From NCBI RefSeq assembly GCF_015710975.1, contig NZ_CP049783.1, positions 5,280,001 through 5,344,000 of the forward strand: a stretch of DNA of 64,000 nt. The letters are read 5' to 3'. Origin of the DNA: Paenibacillus polymyxa (GTDB taxonomy: Bacteria > Bacillota > Bacilli > Paenibacillales > Paenibacillaceae). This document shows, piece after piece, positions 1 to 9,662 of the stretch (position 1 is the stretch's first letter; each line of letters starts with the position of its first letter). The position numbers and the translations under genes were made by a program. Under the pieces are notes generated by a model. That model saw only the letters and a list, made by a program, of their open reading frames with translations, had not been told where the DNA came from and did not search any database.

Positions 1-367
1 CTTGAAAGATCGTAGTGTCTTTAAAGCGAGTACGACGATTCCAACTAATCGTCGAATGGTCCGGAACTTTATCCGTTAAGCCCAGCCCCAGAAACCAACG
101 ATAAGCCAAGTTCGTTTGAATTTCACGCTCGAGTTGCCGTTCTGAGCGAATGCCATAGAAATAACCGAGAAAGATCATTTTAAACAATACCGTAGGATCA
201 ATGGCAGGACGCCCGTTGTCTGCACAATACAGCGGGCTTACCTTCTCATGAATAAAGGAGAAGTCGATATAGGTATCCACTTTGCGAAGCAAATGATCTT
301 GGGGCACCAGTTCTTCCAAGGAAACCAATTCAAAGGATTGTTGTTTGTCTCGATGAGATCGCAGCAT
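1..367 (-). mobile_element. IS1182-type transposase, 5' part (cut by window edge)
   Basis: The minus strand reads an open frame from an ATG at 367 through the left edge of the window (about 122 codons visible). The N-terminal sequence has the hallmarks of IS1182-family DDE transposases: a SFELVSLEELVPQDHLLRK stretch, then ADNGRPAIDP, a GIRSERQLEREIQ segment and a YRWFLGLGL block. Only the N-terminal dimerisation and early catalytic region is visible, so intactness cannot be judged. It would cut and rejoin DNA to move its own element. It lies immediately downstream of the SLH gene pair, and tandem hairpins separate them. The element's terminal inverted repeats were not identified. Confidence 0.85.
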
Positions 368-453
368 ACCAACACCGTCCGTTTCTATACAATAGTTACC
401 TATATTATATAACATTAACGCGGTGTCGTCTTAAACAAATTTAACATAAAAAT

Positions 454-507
454 AGGCTGTCGAAACTTTCTCGACAGCCTGAAAGCCGGCGATTTTATCG
501 CCGGCTT
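454..507 (-). terminator. Tandem hairpins ending the SLH operon
   Basis: Two perfect stem-loops follow the stop codon of the 528-5114 gene: an 11-bp stem at 483-493/497-507 and a 10-bp stem at 454-463/471-480. On the minus strand the second is followed by ATTTTT, as in an intrinsic terminator. The second hairpin may belong to the neighbouring insertion sequence. Confidence 0.75.
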
Positions 508-527
508 CCCGTTAATTCAACAAAATA

Positions 528-3500
528 TTATGGAGTATGATGGCCAAAATATTGGAGCGTTCCATTGGGATAAGAGTTCCACTCTCCTGGAAGGTTATAA
601 GAGGAGGAACCGGACTTAATCCCCGATTTTCGGATAATAGTCCCATTATTCAGCATAAATTGCGTTTTGCCGTCAGGATCACCTAAGACATCGATCGTTA
701 CACCGTTCTTTTTCAGGACATAGCCTGTCGTTACATTTTTATCTGATTCTGATAACATCATTTCTTCATTATAATAGGCCACAGGAACAATGTCGAAAAA
801 GTCATAAAAGATGGAATCGATATATATATAAGGCATGCCTTTGTAAAACGAATTAATAGGCTGGCTCCACACTTTAGGAGTATTTGTAGCTAAATTGTAT
901 TGATGAATCTCAAGTGAGTATCCTGCATTTTCTATAGGCTTAGAAGTATCTCCTACCGGATTGTAAAACAGCTCAATGGCAGTACGGGTTTTATCCAAGG
1001 ATAGATACTGAGAAAAATACAGTTCCTCCGGTCCTTGAGGGTTTGAGATCACTTGAAATACAGTAGCAGATCCGTTTGCTCCGATTACCCAGAAGTATTG
1101 AAAAACACCCCCGTTCCACGTCCAAACCGTCCCATTAAGAGGGGTTGGTCCAGTAAAGGTAGAATCTGCCGTACCCGAATAGACTTTAAATGAAGTTTCA
1201 CCTGGGAACACTGTTGACATGTCATAAGTAATCGGATCTTTGACCCCTTGCTTAGTCCGGATTTGAATAATTCCATTCGTTGCAAGAGGGGCATTCGTTA
1301 CCTGAAAATTATAGGTGGCTTTTCCGCCATGCCCATCATCCGCAGTAATTGTTACCTTGGTACTTCCTGCCTGATTACCTGGAGTAAGAGTCAGCGTTGA
1401 TCCGTTAACCTCTGCATTTACCATACCGCTTGATTCAACAGTAGAAGTAAACGTCAGGGCGTCCCCGTCAGCATCACTGAACAATTGAGATAAGTCGTAG
1501 CTTCTTGCATTCGTAACTTCTGCAGTCAACACTTGTTCATAAATGACCGCATCTACTTGAGGCGGCTGATTAGAAGACGGGTTAGGCAAGCCGGATGATT
1601 GGACGCTGACCTGGAAGCTGGTTGAGGTTTCCCCTCCACGACCATCCATAGCTGTGATTTCTATGCTCGTCGTTCCTGCACTTAGTGCCTGAATTTTCAA
1701 TTGAGCTCCAGCGATTTCCGCCGAAGCAACGGACGGATCGGAAGAGGTTGCCTTAAAGGTCAACGTATCCCCATCAGGATCAGTAAAAACGGAACCTAAA
1801 TCGAGTGAGTAAACCTCACCACCTACAGTAAGCGACTGGTCGGCAGGTTTAGTTTCTACTGGATTCTGATTCTCCGGAGTTCCAGCTGTGACGGTGGCTT
1901 TAAAAGTTTCGATCACTTGCCCTCCCCGGTCACCTGTTGCTTTGATCGATACTAATGTGCTACCGATCGTTAACGGTGTAAGAGTGAGCATATCCCCATA
2001 AACGTCAGCCGTCACAACAGTCGAGTCAGAAACACTAACATCGTAAGTTAAAATATCGCTATCAGGACTGGAAAAGAAATCGTTTAAGGACAATTGAATA
2101 TCGCCTGTATTTATTTCTTTTATCTGGTCCGGAATCCCTGACGAAACTGGGGATTCATTGACAGTAACATCAAAATCAGTAGTGACCTCGCCCCCGCGAC
2201 CATCTTCTGCTTTAAGCTGAATCGTTGCTGTTCCTGAAGAAATTGCATGGACGGTGACTTGGTTTCCGTTAACGGATACAGCAGCAACTGATGAATTCGA
2301 CGATTCTACCGAAACATCCACTGGATCGCCATCGGGATCGTGGAATACAGAAGATAAATCCAGGATATAATCTGCATTGCCTAAAATCAGTGTCTGATTA
2401 TCAGGCTTCTGATCTATAACCGGTTTTTGGTTAGGAACAGCGGTTACTTCCATTTGGAATGACTTGCTTGTGCTGCCTCCATGGCCATCAGATGCTTTAA
2501 CGGATACTGCTGTGCTGCCAATCTTTAATGGTGTAATGGTAAGCGTGTCCCCATTCAACACTGCAGTCGCAACCGAAGAATCGGAAATATCAATGCTGTA
2601 TGATAACGTATCCTGCTCATGGTCGGTAAAGAAGTTGTTTAAAGATAATTGAATGTCGCCTGAATTGATTTGTTTCGTTTGATCCGGAATTCCCAAGGAT
2701 GCCGGAGGTTCATTAACGGTAATATCAAAATTGGTCTTAACCTCGCCTCCAAGGCCATTTGCCGCTTTTAGCTGGATGTTTGCTGTTCCTGAGGAAACCG
2801 CATGAACCGTAGCCTGGTTTCCGTTAACAGAGACCGTCGCAATGGATGGATCCAAGGATTCTGCCGAGATGGTTAGCGGGTTGCTATCTGGATCAAGAAA
2901 TACCGGGGATAAATCCAGGATGTAGTCCGCATCGCCAACAGTAAGCGTTTGGTTGCCTGGCTTCTGATTTACAACCGGATTTTGATTAGGTACTGCAGTT
3001 ACCGCCAATTGAAACGACTGGCTTGCGCTGCCTCCACGACCATCGGATGCCTTGACGGTAACTTGGGCATGTCCTACAGTTGCCGGAGTTAATACCAATT
3101 GATCACCAGTCAGGGTAAAGGTGGCAATGGAAGGATCATCGATCGCAACCTCATAGGTCATGGGATCATTTTCAGAATCCGTAAAAAACGATCCCAAAGA
3201 TAAGTTTACGTCGCCGCTCCCCAACTGCTTGCTTTGATCAGGGATACCCGATGAAACAGGAGATTCATTGACACGAACTTTGAAATTCGTTCCCGCTTTT
3301 TTCCCGGCCTGGTCATCGGCGGCAATCGTAATGGTTGCAGTCCCTTTGCCAACAGCCTTAATAAATAGATTTGTTCCCTCTACTCGAACTGTACTGATTT
3401 TTGTACTAGACGACACTGCCGTATATTTGAGCTCGGACTGCTCCTCGTCCGTAAAATGACCAAGCAAGTCAATTTGAAGTTCAGAATCGCCCACCGTTAC

Positions 3501-5114
3501 GGCCTGATCGTCATATTTGGTCACTAACTTCGGCGCTGTATTGGTAACAACCGTAGAACGCGAGCTACCAGAAGAAGTTGTAGTGACTCCTGATACCGTC
3601 GAAGAGGACACACCTGCTGCAAATGAAGTATTCGTGACTTGGCTGGAGGAGCTTACACTAATATTTGCTGCAGAGTTATTTACTTGTAAATTTGAAATGG
3701 TTCCAGCTACCTCCAGACTGACCGGGGTGGAACTGTTCACAGCCAATGTATTAATGGAGGCCTTGCCTGTCAGAGCTACGGACTGATCGCTGTTGACCGA
3801 CATTTGCTGAATAGTCCCCTGCAACTCTACCTGCTGGGCACCGGCAAGAACATTCAAATGCTGTATCGTTGAGGATGAATCATTTTCAATCGTTGCATTG
3901 GAAGTCAATGTCATTTGATCCACCGTCGAATTTCCTTGAATGACAACGTGGACATCCTGTTTGGAGACCTCGACATCCTTCAGCTCAGATGCATCAAATA
4001 ATACGGTGTTCTGGTCACCACCCTGAATATATGTTTTTCCTTGTACCGTAAATTTAGAGGCATAGAAATCATGTCCAAGGCTTGACGTAACTGTAAAGCT
4101 ATTTTTGACATTCAAATTCATAACTGAAATGTAATCACCGTCAATAGTTAAGTCTCCGTCAATCGTAGAGTTATGACCATCTAATACAAGATTACCACTG
4201 AATTCGGAAGCTTGCCCTACCGGGGCTTGCCCGCTCGCATGGATGACTAGTTTGGTGATCGATTCGATGATCCGCTGTGATGCTACAAATTGAATATCTG
4301 CTCCTTTGAGAATCTCCTGGTTAGAGGTTTGCAAGATTCCTTTAACTGAATCCGAAAGTTTATATTCAATCCCGTTAATCCAAGCCTTTCCATCCTCCAC
4401 TTTTTGGAGTTGGACAACATGGTCCTTAGGGAAAAAGGTAGACATCATATACTGGGCTATATCTTGACGTTGAACAGACGATTTAGGTTTGAAAGCGGAT
4501 TGATCCGTCTCCATGGAACCCGACTGTAAAGCCGTATTTACGTAAGGCCGTGCCCACGGGCTAACCCGATTCCAATCAGTAAGTTTAGCAGACTCCGTGG
4601 CGTCAGCTGTGATAGGAAGCCCGGCGGCCCGCATAAGCAGTACTGCCGCCTCCTCTCTGGTCACTACCGCTTTGGGTCTGAATTTGTTACCGTCGTCTCC
4701 ATTCATGAGTCCTGCACGGTGTACAGCCTCAATATAGGGACTCGACCAACTTTTCGAGTCTACATCCGCAAAGCTACTGGTTGCTGCTTTAGAAATAGAG
4801 AGTTGCAGAGCTTGAGTTAATAGAACCGCCATTTCTTGACGAGTCAACAAATCCGTTGGCCGATAAGATCCGGATGGGTCTCCACGCAGAAGCCCAGCTT
4901 CAATGGCTTGGAGGATGCTTGTCTTTTGCTTAGAAGCAACATTATTGATGTCTTTAAAAGGCAGGCTGGCCAGAGCTGCTCCGTTTGATGCATCACTGGC
5001 AGCAGATGCAATCGTCTGCAAGGCTGTTGGAGCAACAAGTGCAGCCAAAGCTAATGTAATCAGCCATTTATTAGGTTTAGAACTCATGATGTTCCCTCTA
5101 TTCTTTTTATTCAT
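528..5114 (-). CDS. SLH-anchored surface protein with Ig/cadherin-like repeats and C-terminal lamin-tail-like domain
   Basis: Predicted 1528-aa exported, wall-bound protein. It has a signal peptide (hydrophobic core about residues 18-38, ending ASAAS). Three SLH modules follow (about 45-230; two are typical, with GDPSGSYRP and GDDGNKFRP), which would bind pyruvylated wall polymer. A beta-helix-like region comes next. From about 530 to 1330 there are roughly eight diverged Ig/cadherin-like modules, each with an F.DP(D)GD.LT motif and ending in DGRGG. The end (about 1360-1510) resembles a lamin-tail domain (LYFSQYL...IELFYNP). The ATG at 5114 overlaps the stop of the upstream SLH gene (TAATG). 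A second ATG at 5087 has a better-placed AGAGGG and would remove nine residues while keeping the signal peptide. Probably adhesive or structural; no catalytic motif was seen. Confidence 0.85.
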   Translation of the reverse strand: MNKKNRGNIMSSKPNKWLITLALAALVAPTALQTIASAASDASNGAALASLPFKDINNVASKQKTSILQAIEAGLLRGDPSGSYRPTDLLTRQEMAVLLTQALQLSISKAATSSFADVDSKSWSSPYIEAVHRAGLMNGDDGNKFRPKAVVTREEAAVLLMRAAGLPITADATESAKLTDWNRVSPWARPYVNTALQSGSMETDQSAFKPKSSVQRQDIAQYMMSTFFPKDHVVQLQKVEDGKAWINGIEYKLSDSVKGILQTSNQEILKGADIQFVASQRIIESITKLVIHASGQAPVGQASEFSGNLVLDGHNSTIDGDLTIDGDYISVMNLNVKNSFTVTSSLGHDFYASKFTVQGKTYIQGGDQNTVLFDASELKDVEVSKQDVHVVIQGNSTVDQMTLTSNATIENDSSSTIQHLNVLAGAQQVELQGTIQQMSVNSDQSVALTGKASINTLAVNSSTPVSLEVAGTISNLQVNNSAANISVSSSSQVTNTSFAAGVSSSTVSGVTTTSSGSSRSTVVTNTAPKLVTKYDDQAVTVGDSELQIDLLGHFTDEEQSELKYTAVSSSTKISTVRVEGTNLFIKAVGKGTATITIAADDQAGKKAGTNFKVRVNESPVSSGIPDQSKQLGSGDVNLSLGSFFTDSENDPMTYEVAIDDPSIATFTLTGDQLVLTPATVGHAQVTVKASDGRGGSASQSFQLAVTAVPNQNPVVNQKPGNQTLTVGDADYILDLSPVFLDPDSNPLTISAESLDPSIATVSVNGNQATVHAVSSGTANIQLKAANGLGGEVKTNFDITVNEPPASLGIPDQTKQINSGDIQLSLNNFFTDHEQDTLSYSIDISDSSVATAVLNGDTLTITPLKIGSTAVSVKASDGHGGSTSKSFQMEVTAVPNQKPVIDQKPDNQTLILGNADYILDLSSVFHDPDGDPVDVSVESSNSSVAAVSVNGNQVTVHAISSGTATIQLKAEDGRGGEVTTDFDVTVNESPVSSGIPDQIKEINTGDIQLSLNDFFSSPDSDILTYDVSVSDSTVVTADVYGDMLTLTPLTIGSTLVSIKATGDRGGQVIETFKATVTAGTPENQNPVETKPADQSLTVGGEVYSLDLGSVFTDPDGDTLTFKATSSDPSVASAEIAGAQLKIQALSAGTTSIEITAMDGRGGETSTSFQVSVQSSGLPNPSSNQPPQVDAVIYEQVLTAEVTNARSYDLSQLFSDADGDALTFTSTVESSGMVNAEVNGSTLTLTPGNQAGSTKVTITADDGHGGKATYNFQVTNAPLATNGIIQIRTKQGVKDPITYDMSTVFPGETSFKVYSGTADSTFTGPTPLNGTVWTWNGGVFQYFWVIGANGSATVFQVISNPQGPEELYFSQYLSLDKTRTAIELFYNPVGDTSKPIENAGYSLEIHQYNLATNTPKVWSQPINSFYKGMPYIYIDSIFYDFFDIVPVAYYNEEMMLSESDKNVTTGYVLKKNGVTIDVLGDPDGKTQFMLNNGTIIRKSGIKSGSSSYNLPGEWNSYPNGTLQYFGHHTP

Positions 5115-8100
5115 TATGGCGCCTCGCTGCTAAAGATACCGATATTATCCGTATAATCGATTCCTTCATCAATCCATTCACTTTCCTCGTAGTGGCCTGC
5201 ATTTCCATGGGTAACACCGGATTGTCTAGCTATAGTGGTATGAGGCTGAAACACCGCCGTATCAATCAACTGATTATCGTAATAGAGCGATAAAGTGACA
5301 GGTGCTGAATCATCGTTATAAAATCCCATATCCGTGAAGTAATCTACATGTGCATCACCAAAATACATGGTATCTCCTATCACAAAAGTAGCTCCACCTG
5401 GAATAAAAGCACCAGCGTCTTGACTTATTTCAATCGAATTTCCACCGTTACTGCGTTCAATTCTAATTTTTGAAGCATCCAATTCCTCAGAACCTGCATT
5501 ATAGAGCTCAATAATCTGCATCATAGAGTCGCTCTCCCCCCATGCCAACTCAGAGAAGAAAAGTCCCTTTTTTTCTCCAACAGTGACTTGGAAGATCGTT
5601 TGAACGGTTCCCCCCTTCCCATCATCTGCGGTGACTGTTACTGTAGCACTTCCTAATGCAAGCGGAGTAATACTCAGTTGGTCACCGGTAACGGAAACCG
5701 TTGCTACGCCAGGGTTCGATGAATCAGCAGAATACGTTAGCAAGTCCAAATCTTCATCTGCAAAAGTTGAAGCAAGTCCGATAGTTGTGTCCATAGCACC
5801 CGCTTCTGTAGAAATATCATTAATCGCGCTTTGAACAACAGGAGCATGATTAACCGCAGGCAAAGGAGTCACCGTTAGAGTGAAATTCGTATCCACTGTG
5901 CCGCCGTTTCCGTCATCTGCCGTTACCGTAATCGTGACCGTCCCCGCGTTCACTGGCGTTATTTTCAGATCGCTTCCGTTTACCGCTACTGTCGCCACGC
6001 CCGTATCTGTCGAGGTTGCGGTGAATGTCAGCGCGTCGCTGTCTTCATCTGCGAACACACCTGCAAGGCTCACGGTCTTGATGCCGTCTGCGACTCCTGT
6101 CGTTACATTGCTGATCGACGTTTCCACCGTCGGGGCATGGTTCACGGCTTCGGGGATCACCGGTGTGATCGTCACGTTGAACTGTGTATCCACTGTGCCA
6201 CCGTTTCCGTCATCTGCCGTTACCGTAATCGTGGCTGTACCGGCGTTCACTGGCGTTATTTTCAGATCGCTTCCGTTTACCGCTACTGTAGTCACACCCA
6301 CATTCGTCGAAGTTGCAGTGAATGTCAGCGCGTCGCTGTCTTCATCTGCGAACACACCTGCAAGGCTCACGGTCTTGATGCCGTCTGCGGCTCCTGTCGT
6401 TACATTGCTGATCGAAGCTTCCACCGTCGGCGCATGGTTCACAGCTTCCGGAATCACCGGTGTGATCGTCACGTTGAACTGCGTATCCACCGTGCCACCA
6501 TTGCCGTCATTTGCTGTTACCGTAATCGCGGCTGTACCGGCGTTCACTGGCGTTATTTTCAGATCGCTTCCGTTTACCGCTACTGTAGTCACACCCACAT
6601 TCGTCGAAGTTGCAGTGAATGTCAGCGCGTCGCTGTCTTCATCTGCGAACACACCTGCAAGGCTCACGGTCTTGATGCCGTCTGCGGCTCCTGTCGTTAC
6701 ATTGCTGATCGAAGCTTCCACCGTCGGCGCATGGTTCACAGCTTCCGGAATCACCGGTGTGATCGTCACGTTGAACTGCGTATCCACCGTGCCACCGTTT
6801 CCGTCATTTGCCGTTACCGTAATCGTGGTTGTACCCGCGTTCACTGGCGTTATTTTCAGATCGCTTCCGTTTACCGCTACTGTAGTCACACCCACATTCG
6901 TCGAAGTTGCAGTGAATGTCAGCGCATCGCTATCTTTATCTGCGAACACATCTGCAAGGCTCAACGTCTTGATGCCGTCCGCAACTCCTGTCGTCACATT
7001 GCTGATCGACGTTTCCACTGTCGGCGCATGGTTTACGGCTTCTGGGATCACTGGCGTGATCGTCACGTTGAACTGGCTGTTTATGGTCCCTCCCTTGCCG
7101 TCGTTCGCCGTAACCGTGACCTTGGTTGTTCCTGCACTCACCGGTGTGAGAGTCAGCTGACTTCCATTCACTGCTACCGTCGCTACGTTCGTGGCAGAAG
7201 ATTCTGCTGTGTAAGTCAGAGTGTCTCCATCAGCATCAGTAAAACTATTTGCCAGATTAATCTTTTTAGGCTCATCTGCTGTACTTAACGTAGTGTCAGT
7301 AAACCCAGTAGTAACGCCTGGCGCATGGTTAGTCACTGATTTTGTTGAACTTCCACCTCCAGAGGAAAATGTCACGCTGCTCGACGTAACTGTAGTCGGT
7401 TCTTGAAACGTTCCGTCAGTCAACTGAATTTGTCCAATCTGCTTTTGTACTTCGTTGTAATTTTGGATAACTTGTGAAACGGATGCATCTTTAGGCAGCT
7501 TAATCGTTTCAACTTTAAAATTCGGATTCAATGTCACTTTAGCGTTCGTATTGGCAACTTGAAGCTCCGCAATTGTTCCAGTTCCTTTAATAGAAATACC
7601 ATTGCCAGAATTCACAGTAAGATGGTTTACGTTGCCATTCAGCTGGATATTAGAAACACCGTCATTAAGCTCGATTACTCCTTGGATATCCCCTTTAATC
7701 TGAACACCATCACCTGAAATTCGAAGCAGGCTGCTCTCCGGCAGACCATCAGTGTTTAGCACAACATCTTTTTGTACGATCTCCAATTGTTGCAGCCCGT
7801 CCACATTACGATTGCGCGAATTAAACTTTAATATAGCTCCTTTTAACGCATCTTTATTGGAGTTTCCGATCAACTCTTTCAACTTTCCTTCTATTAAATA
7901 AGGAACATTATCGATCGTTACAATGTCTCCATCAATGCTATTGATAGTAGCTGTTTGCTCTTGAGTTTTGAAAATATCCAAGAGAAAAGGAGCAATATCC
8001 TCCCTTTTTACTTCACCTGTGGGATTGAGCTTGCTGTCATGAATGTCAATTAAGCCCAGACGAAGTGCCGTATCTACCGATCCAGCCGCCCATTGGCTTA

Positions 8101-8584
8101 CCAAGAACTGATCTTTGGGCAAAATGCTTGATCCGCCCTCTGCATTAACCCCTCCAACTGCACGAACAAACACGGCTGCCAGCTCTTCACGTGTAACAGG
8201 ATCGTTCGGACGGAAATTCCCTAATCCATCCCCGGATAGAAATCCAGCTTTTTGTGCGGCCTCTATATATGGCGCAGCAAATTGTTTACTTTGCACATCT
8301 TTAAAAGTAGAAGAACTCGAAACAGGGTCCAATTTTAAAGCTCTGACCAATAATACTGCCAGTTCCTGACGAGTTAATGTTGCTGCAGGGCGAAAGGTTC
8401 CTTGAGGATCTCCCGATAAAAGCCCCTGGCGTACAGCTTCTTGGATGGCTGCCATTTTATCACTCGTCACATAGGATGTATCTGAAAACAAATTATCGGC
8501 AGGCGTTGCAGCGTAAGCAGAAGTACCAAACGTCGCCTGAAGAGCAACAAGAGCGGCTGCCCACTTAAGTGAATAAACCTTCAA
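5114..8584 (-). CDS. SLH-anchored repeat surface protein with C-terminal lamin-tail domain
   Basis: Predicted 1156-aa exported protein. A signal peptide (about 1-26, ending AYA) is followed by three SLH modules (about 30-205), the first two with GDPQGTFRP and GDGLGNFRP. A linker comes next, then six Ig/cadherin-like repeats of about 99 residues (about 425-1000), each starting NHAP and ending NDGNGG or DDGKGG. The C-terminus (about 1005-1150) is a lamin-tail domain (LFFSELAWGE...QIIELYNAG). Translation begins at a TTG at 8584, eight bases after a perfect AGGAGG; no ATG is near. Its TAA overlaps the ATG of the next SLH gene, so the pair should be co-translated. Four central repeats are almost identical at DNA level, so copy number may vary between strains. 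Confidence 0.88.
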   Translation of the reverse strand: MKVYSLKWAAALVALQATFGTSAYAATPADNLFSDTSYVTSDKMAAIQEAVRQGLLSGDPQGTFRPAATLTRQELAVLLVRALKLDPVSSSSTFKDVQSKQFAAPYIEAAQKAGFLSGDGLGNFRPNDPVTREELAAVFVRAVGGVNAEGGSSILPKDQFLVSQWAAGSVDTALRLGLIDIHDSKLNPTGEVKREDIAPFLLDIFKTQEQTATINSIDGDIVTIDNVPYLIEGKLKELIGNSNKDALKGAILKFNSRNRNVDGLQQLEIVQKDVVLNTDGLPESSLLRISGDGVQIKGDIQGVIELNDGVSNIQLNGNVNHLTVNSGNGISIKGTGTIAELQVANTNAKVTLNPNFKVETIKLPKDASVSQVIQNYNEVQKQIGQIQLTDGTFQEPTTVTSSSVTFSSGGGSSTKSVTNHAPGVTTGFTDTTLSTADEPKKINLANSFTDADGDTLTYTAESSATNVATVAVNGSQLTLTPVSAGTTKVTVTANDGKGGTINSQFNVTITPVIPEAVNHAPTVETSISNVTTGVADGIKTLSLADVFADKDSDALTFTATSTNVGVTTVAVNGSDLKITPVNAGTTTITVTANDGNGGTVDTQFNVTITPVIPEAVNHAPTVEASISNVTTGAADGIKTVSLAGVFADEDSDALTFTATSTNVGVTTVAVNGSDLKITPVNAGTAAITVTANDGNGGTVDTQFNVTITPVIPEAVNHAPTVEASISNVTTGAADGIKTVSLAGVFADEDSDALTFTATSTNVGVTTVAVNGSDLKITPVNAGTATITVTADDGNGGTVDTQFNVTITPVIPEAVNHAPTVETSISNVTTGVADGIKTVSLAGVFADEDSDALTFTATSTDTGVATVAVNGSDLKITPVNAGTVTITVTADDGNGGTVDTNFTLTVTPLPAVNHAPVVQSAINDISTEAGAMDTTIGLASTFADEDLDLLTYSADSSNPGVATVSVTGDQLSITPLALGSATVTVTADDGKGGTVQTIFQVTVGEKKGLFFSELAWGESDSMMQIIELYNAGSEELDASKIRIERSNGGNSIEISQDAGAFIPGGATFVIGDTMYFGDAHVDYFTDMGFYNDDSAPVTLSLYYDNQLIDTAVFQPHTTIARQSGVTHGNAGHYEESEWIDEGIDYTDNIGIFSSEAP
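5852..7033. repeat. Four tandem 297-bp near-identical coding repeats
   Basis: Four consecutive copies of a 99-codon unit lie inside the SLH gene. For example, the motif GTTGAACTG recurs at 6176, 6473, 6770 and 7067, exactly 297 bases apart. The copy nearest 5852 is two codons shorter. The flanking first and sixth protein repeats are clearly diverged, so the four central copies look recently duplicated or homogenised. Confidence 0.9.
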
Positions 8585-9361
8585 TGGTTGTACCTCCTAA
8601 TTACTTTTGAGTAAAACGACCCATTCGATCTTCGAAAAGTCGGGTAATAAGTCCGATCCACTATATTTCTCAACAAAAAAACACGTTTATATTAATCTTT
8701 TGTTCATATATTTATCGAAAATAAGTGATTTATGTCGTTTCGAATTAATATACACGGAACCACTGAACCAATTCTGAACAAAAGTTATTATAATGGTGCT
8801 AGTTACAGCAAGTGCCCAACTCTATTCTTCAAAGAACTCATTTCCGCGAGTGATTTATCAGAATCCTCCATTAATTGCGACTCATGTTCTATAAAAAAAT
8901 AATCGCAGGCTAGATACCTGCGATTATTTTTAAGTAAGACAATCTTATCCAAAGTATAGAATTACGTTATAAAATGATTAGTTTGCCAAGATTAGCATTG
9001 TCGACAATTGTGCGCGTTCATTTTACATTGGAAAGCAGCAGCTTCTCGTACCGTTCCGGGAAAACTGCTGCTTTCATGTTCTTATTACACTTTGGCACTT
9101 GCAAAATGAGCATGTTATCAAACAATCAGGATAAGCGGTACCGATTAACAGTGTTGGGATTGGAACAACGTGCAGTTTGAGCAAAACGTGCGTGATGCGA
9201 TCTACGGCTTTTTCCAGAGGAGAAGTGATCCACATGGCAATGACAAATCGGGTAACTTGATCAAGCTTACTTAAAGCTAGTAAAAGAGTGTTACATTTGA
9301 GGCGCAAAATACATTTGTTATTCGCATTGTTTTCGGACGTAACTAGTCCGTAGATAACAAA
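8585..9361. other. Gene-poor stretch between SLH operon and L31
   Basis: About 780 bases with no convincing gene. Bases 8585-8760 hold the leader and presumably the promoter of the SLH operon, but I could not fix a good -35/-10 pair. Two strong hairpins are present (8895-8931, listed separately, and 9031-9041/9065-9075, an 11-bp perfect stem with no U-run). A minus-strand open frame between 9300 and 9074 has no start site or recognisable family and may be gene debris. Confidence 0.5.
8895..8931. terminator. Bidirectional terminator-like hairpin
   Basis: A 15-bp perfect stem (core AATCGCAGG/CCTGCGATT) with A-tracts on one side and T-tracts on the other could end transcription from either side. 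It probably shields the SLH promoter region. Confidence 0.7.
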
Positions 9362-9407
9362 AAAGCTAGGTTTACGAATTATCAACATAATCCGTAAACC
9401 TAGCTTT
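9362..9407 (-). terminator. Terminator after the L31 gene
   Basis: A 15-bp perfect stem (9362-9376/9393-9407) lies ten bases after the L31 stop and is followed on the minus strand by TTTTG. Confidence 0.85.
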
Positions 9408-9416
9408 CGAAGAGTC

Positions 9417-9662
9417 TTACTTAAGGTTGTATTTTTTGTTAAAGCGATCCACACGTCCACCGATATCCACGTTTCTTTGTTTACCAGTGAAGAACGGGTG
9501 GGAAGCGGAGCTAGTATCTACACGGATAACTGGGTATGTGTTGCCATCTTCCCATTCCATCGTTTCTTGCGAATACTTAGTGGAAGCACTCAGGAAAGAG
9601 AATCCACAGCTAGGGTCTAAAAAGATAACTTTATTCAATGTTGGATGAATATCTTTTTTCAT
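9417..9662 (-). CDS. rpmE2: 50S ribosomal protein L31 type B (zinc-independent)
   Basis: 81-aa ribosomal protein of the large subunit. It starts MKKDIHP and contains [17 protein letters not shown] and SHPFFTGKQ, typical of type B L31. The zinc-binding CxxC pairs of the type A protein are absent (a single Cys in DPSCGF). In Bacillus such paralogues replace the zinc form when zinc is short and are repressed by Zur. The ATG at 9662 was chosen because AGGTGA sits five to six bases upstream; a GTG nine bases earlier has no ribosome binding site. No promoter or Zur box is obvious directly upstream, so it may be read from the L33 promoter about 700 bases away. A strong terminator follows. Confidence 0.92.
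   Translation of the reverse strand: MKKDIHPTLNKVIFLDPSCGFSFLSASTKYSQETMEWEDGNTYPVIRVDTSSASHPFFTGKQRNVDIGGRVDRFNKKYNLK

Noticed and set aside
5852-7033. Direct repeats considered as a CRISPR or other non-coding array
   Set aside because: The units are 297 bases, contiguous and in frame with a protein repeat, with no unique spacers.
5880-7160. A 426-codon plus-strand open frame (and a 383-codon one) across the SLH gene
   Set aside because: They are antisense to the 297-bp repeats; the repeat period and codon bias of the true gene keep the other frames open. No ribosome binding site or sensible protein features.
9074-9460. 128-codon minus-strand frame crossing the L31 terminator
   Set aside because: It runs antisense-frame through L31 and its terminator hairpin, and shows no known family.
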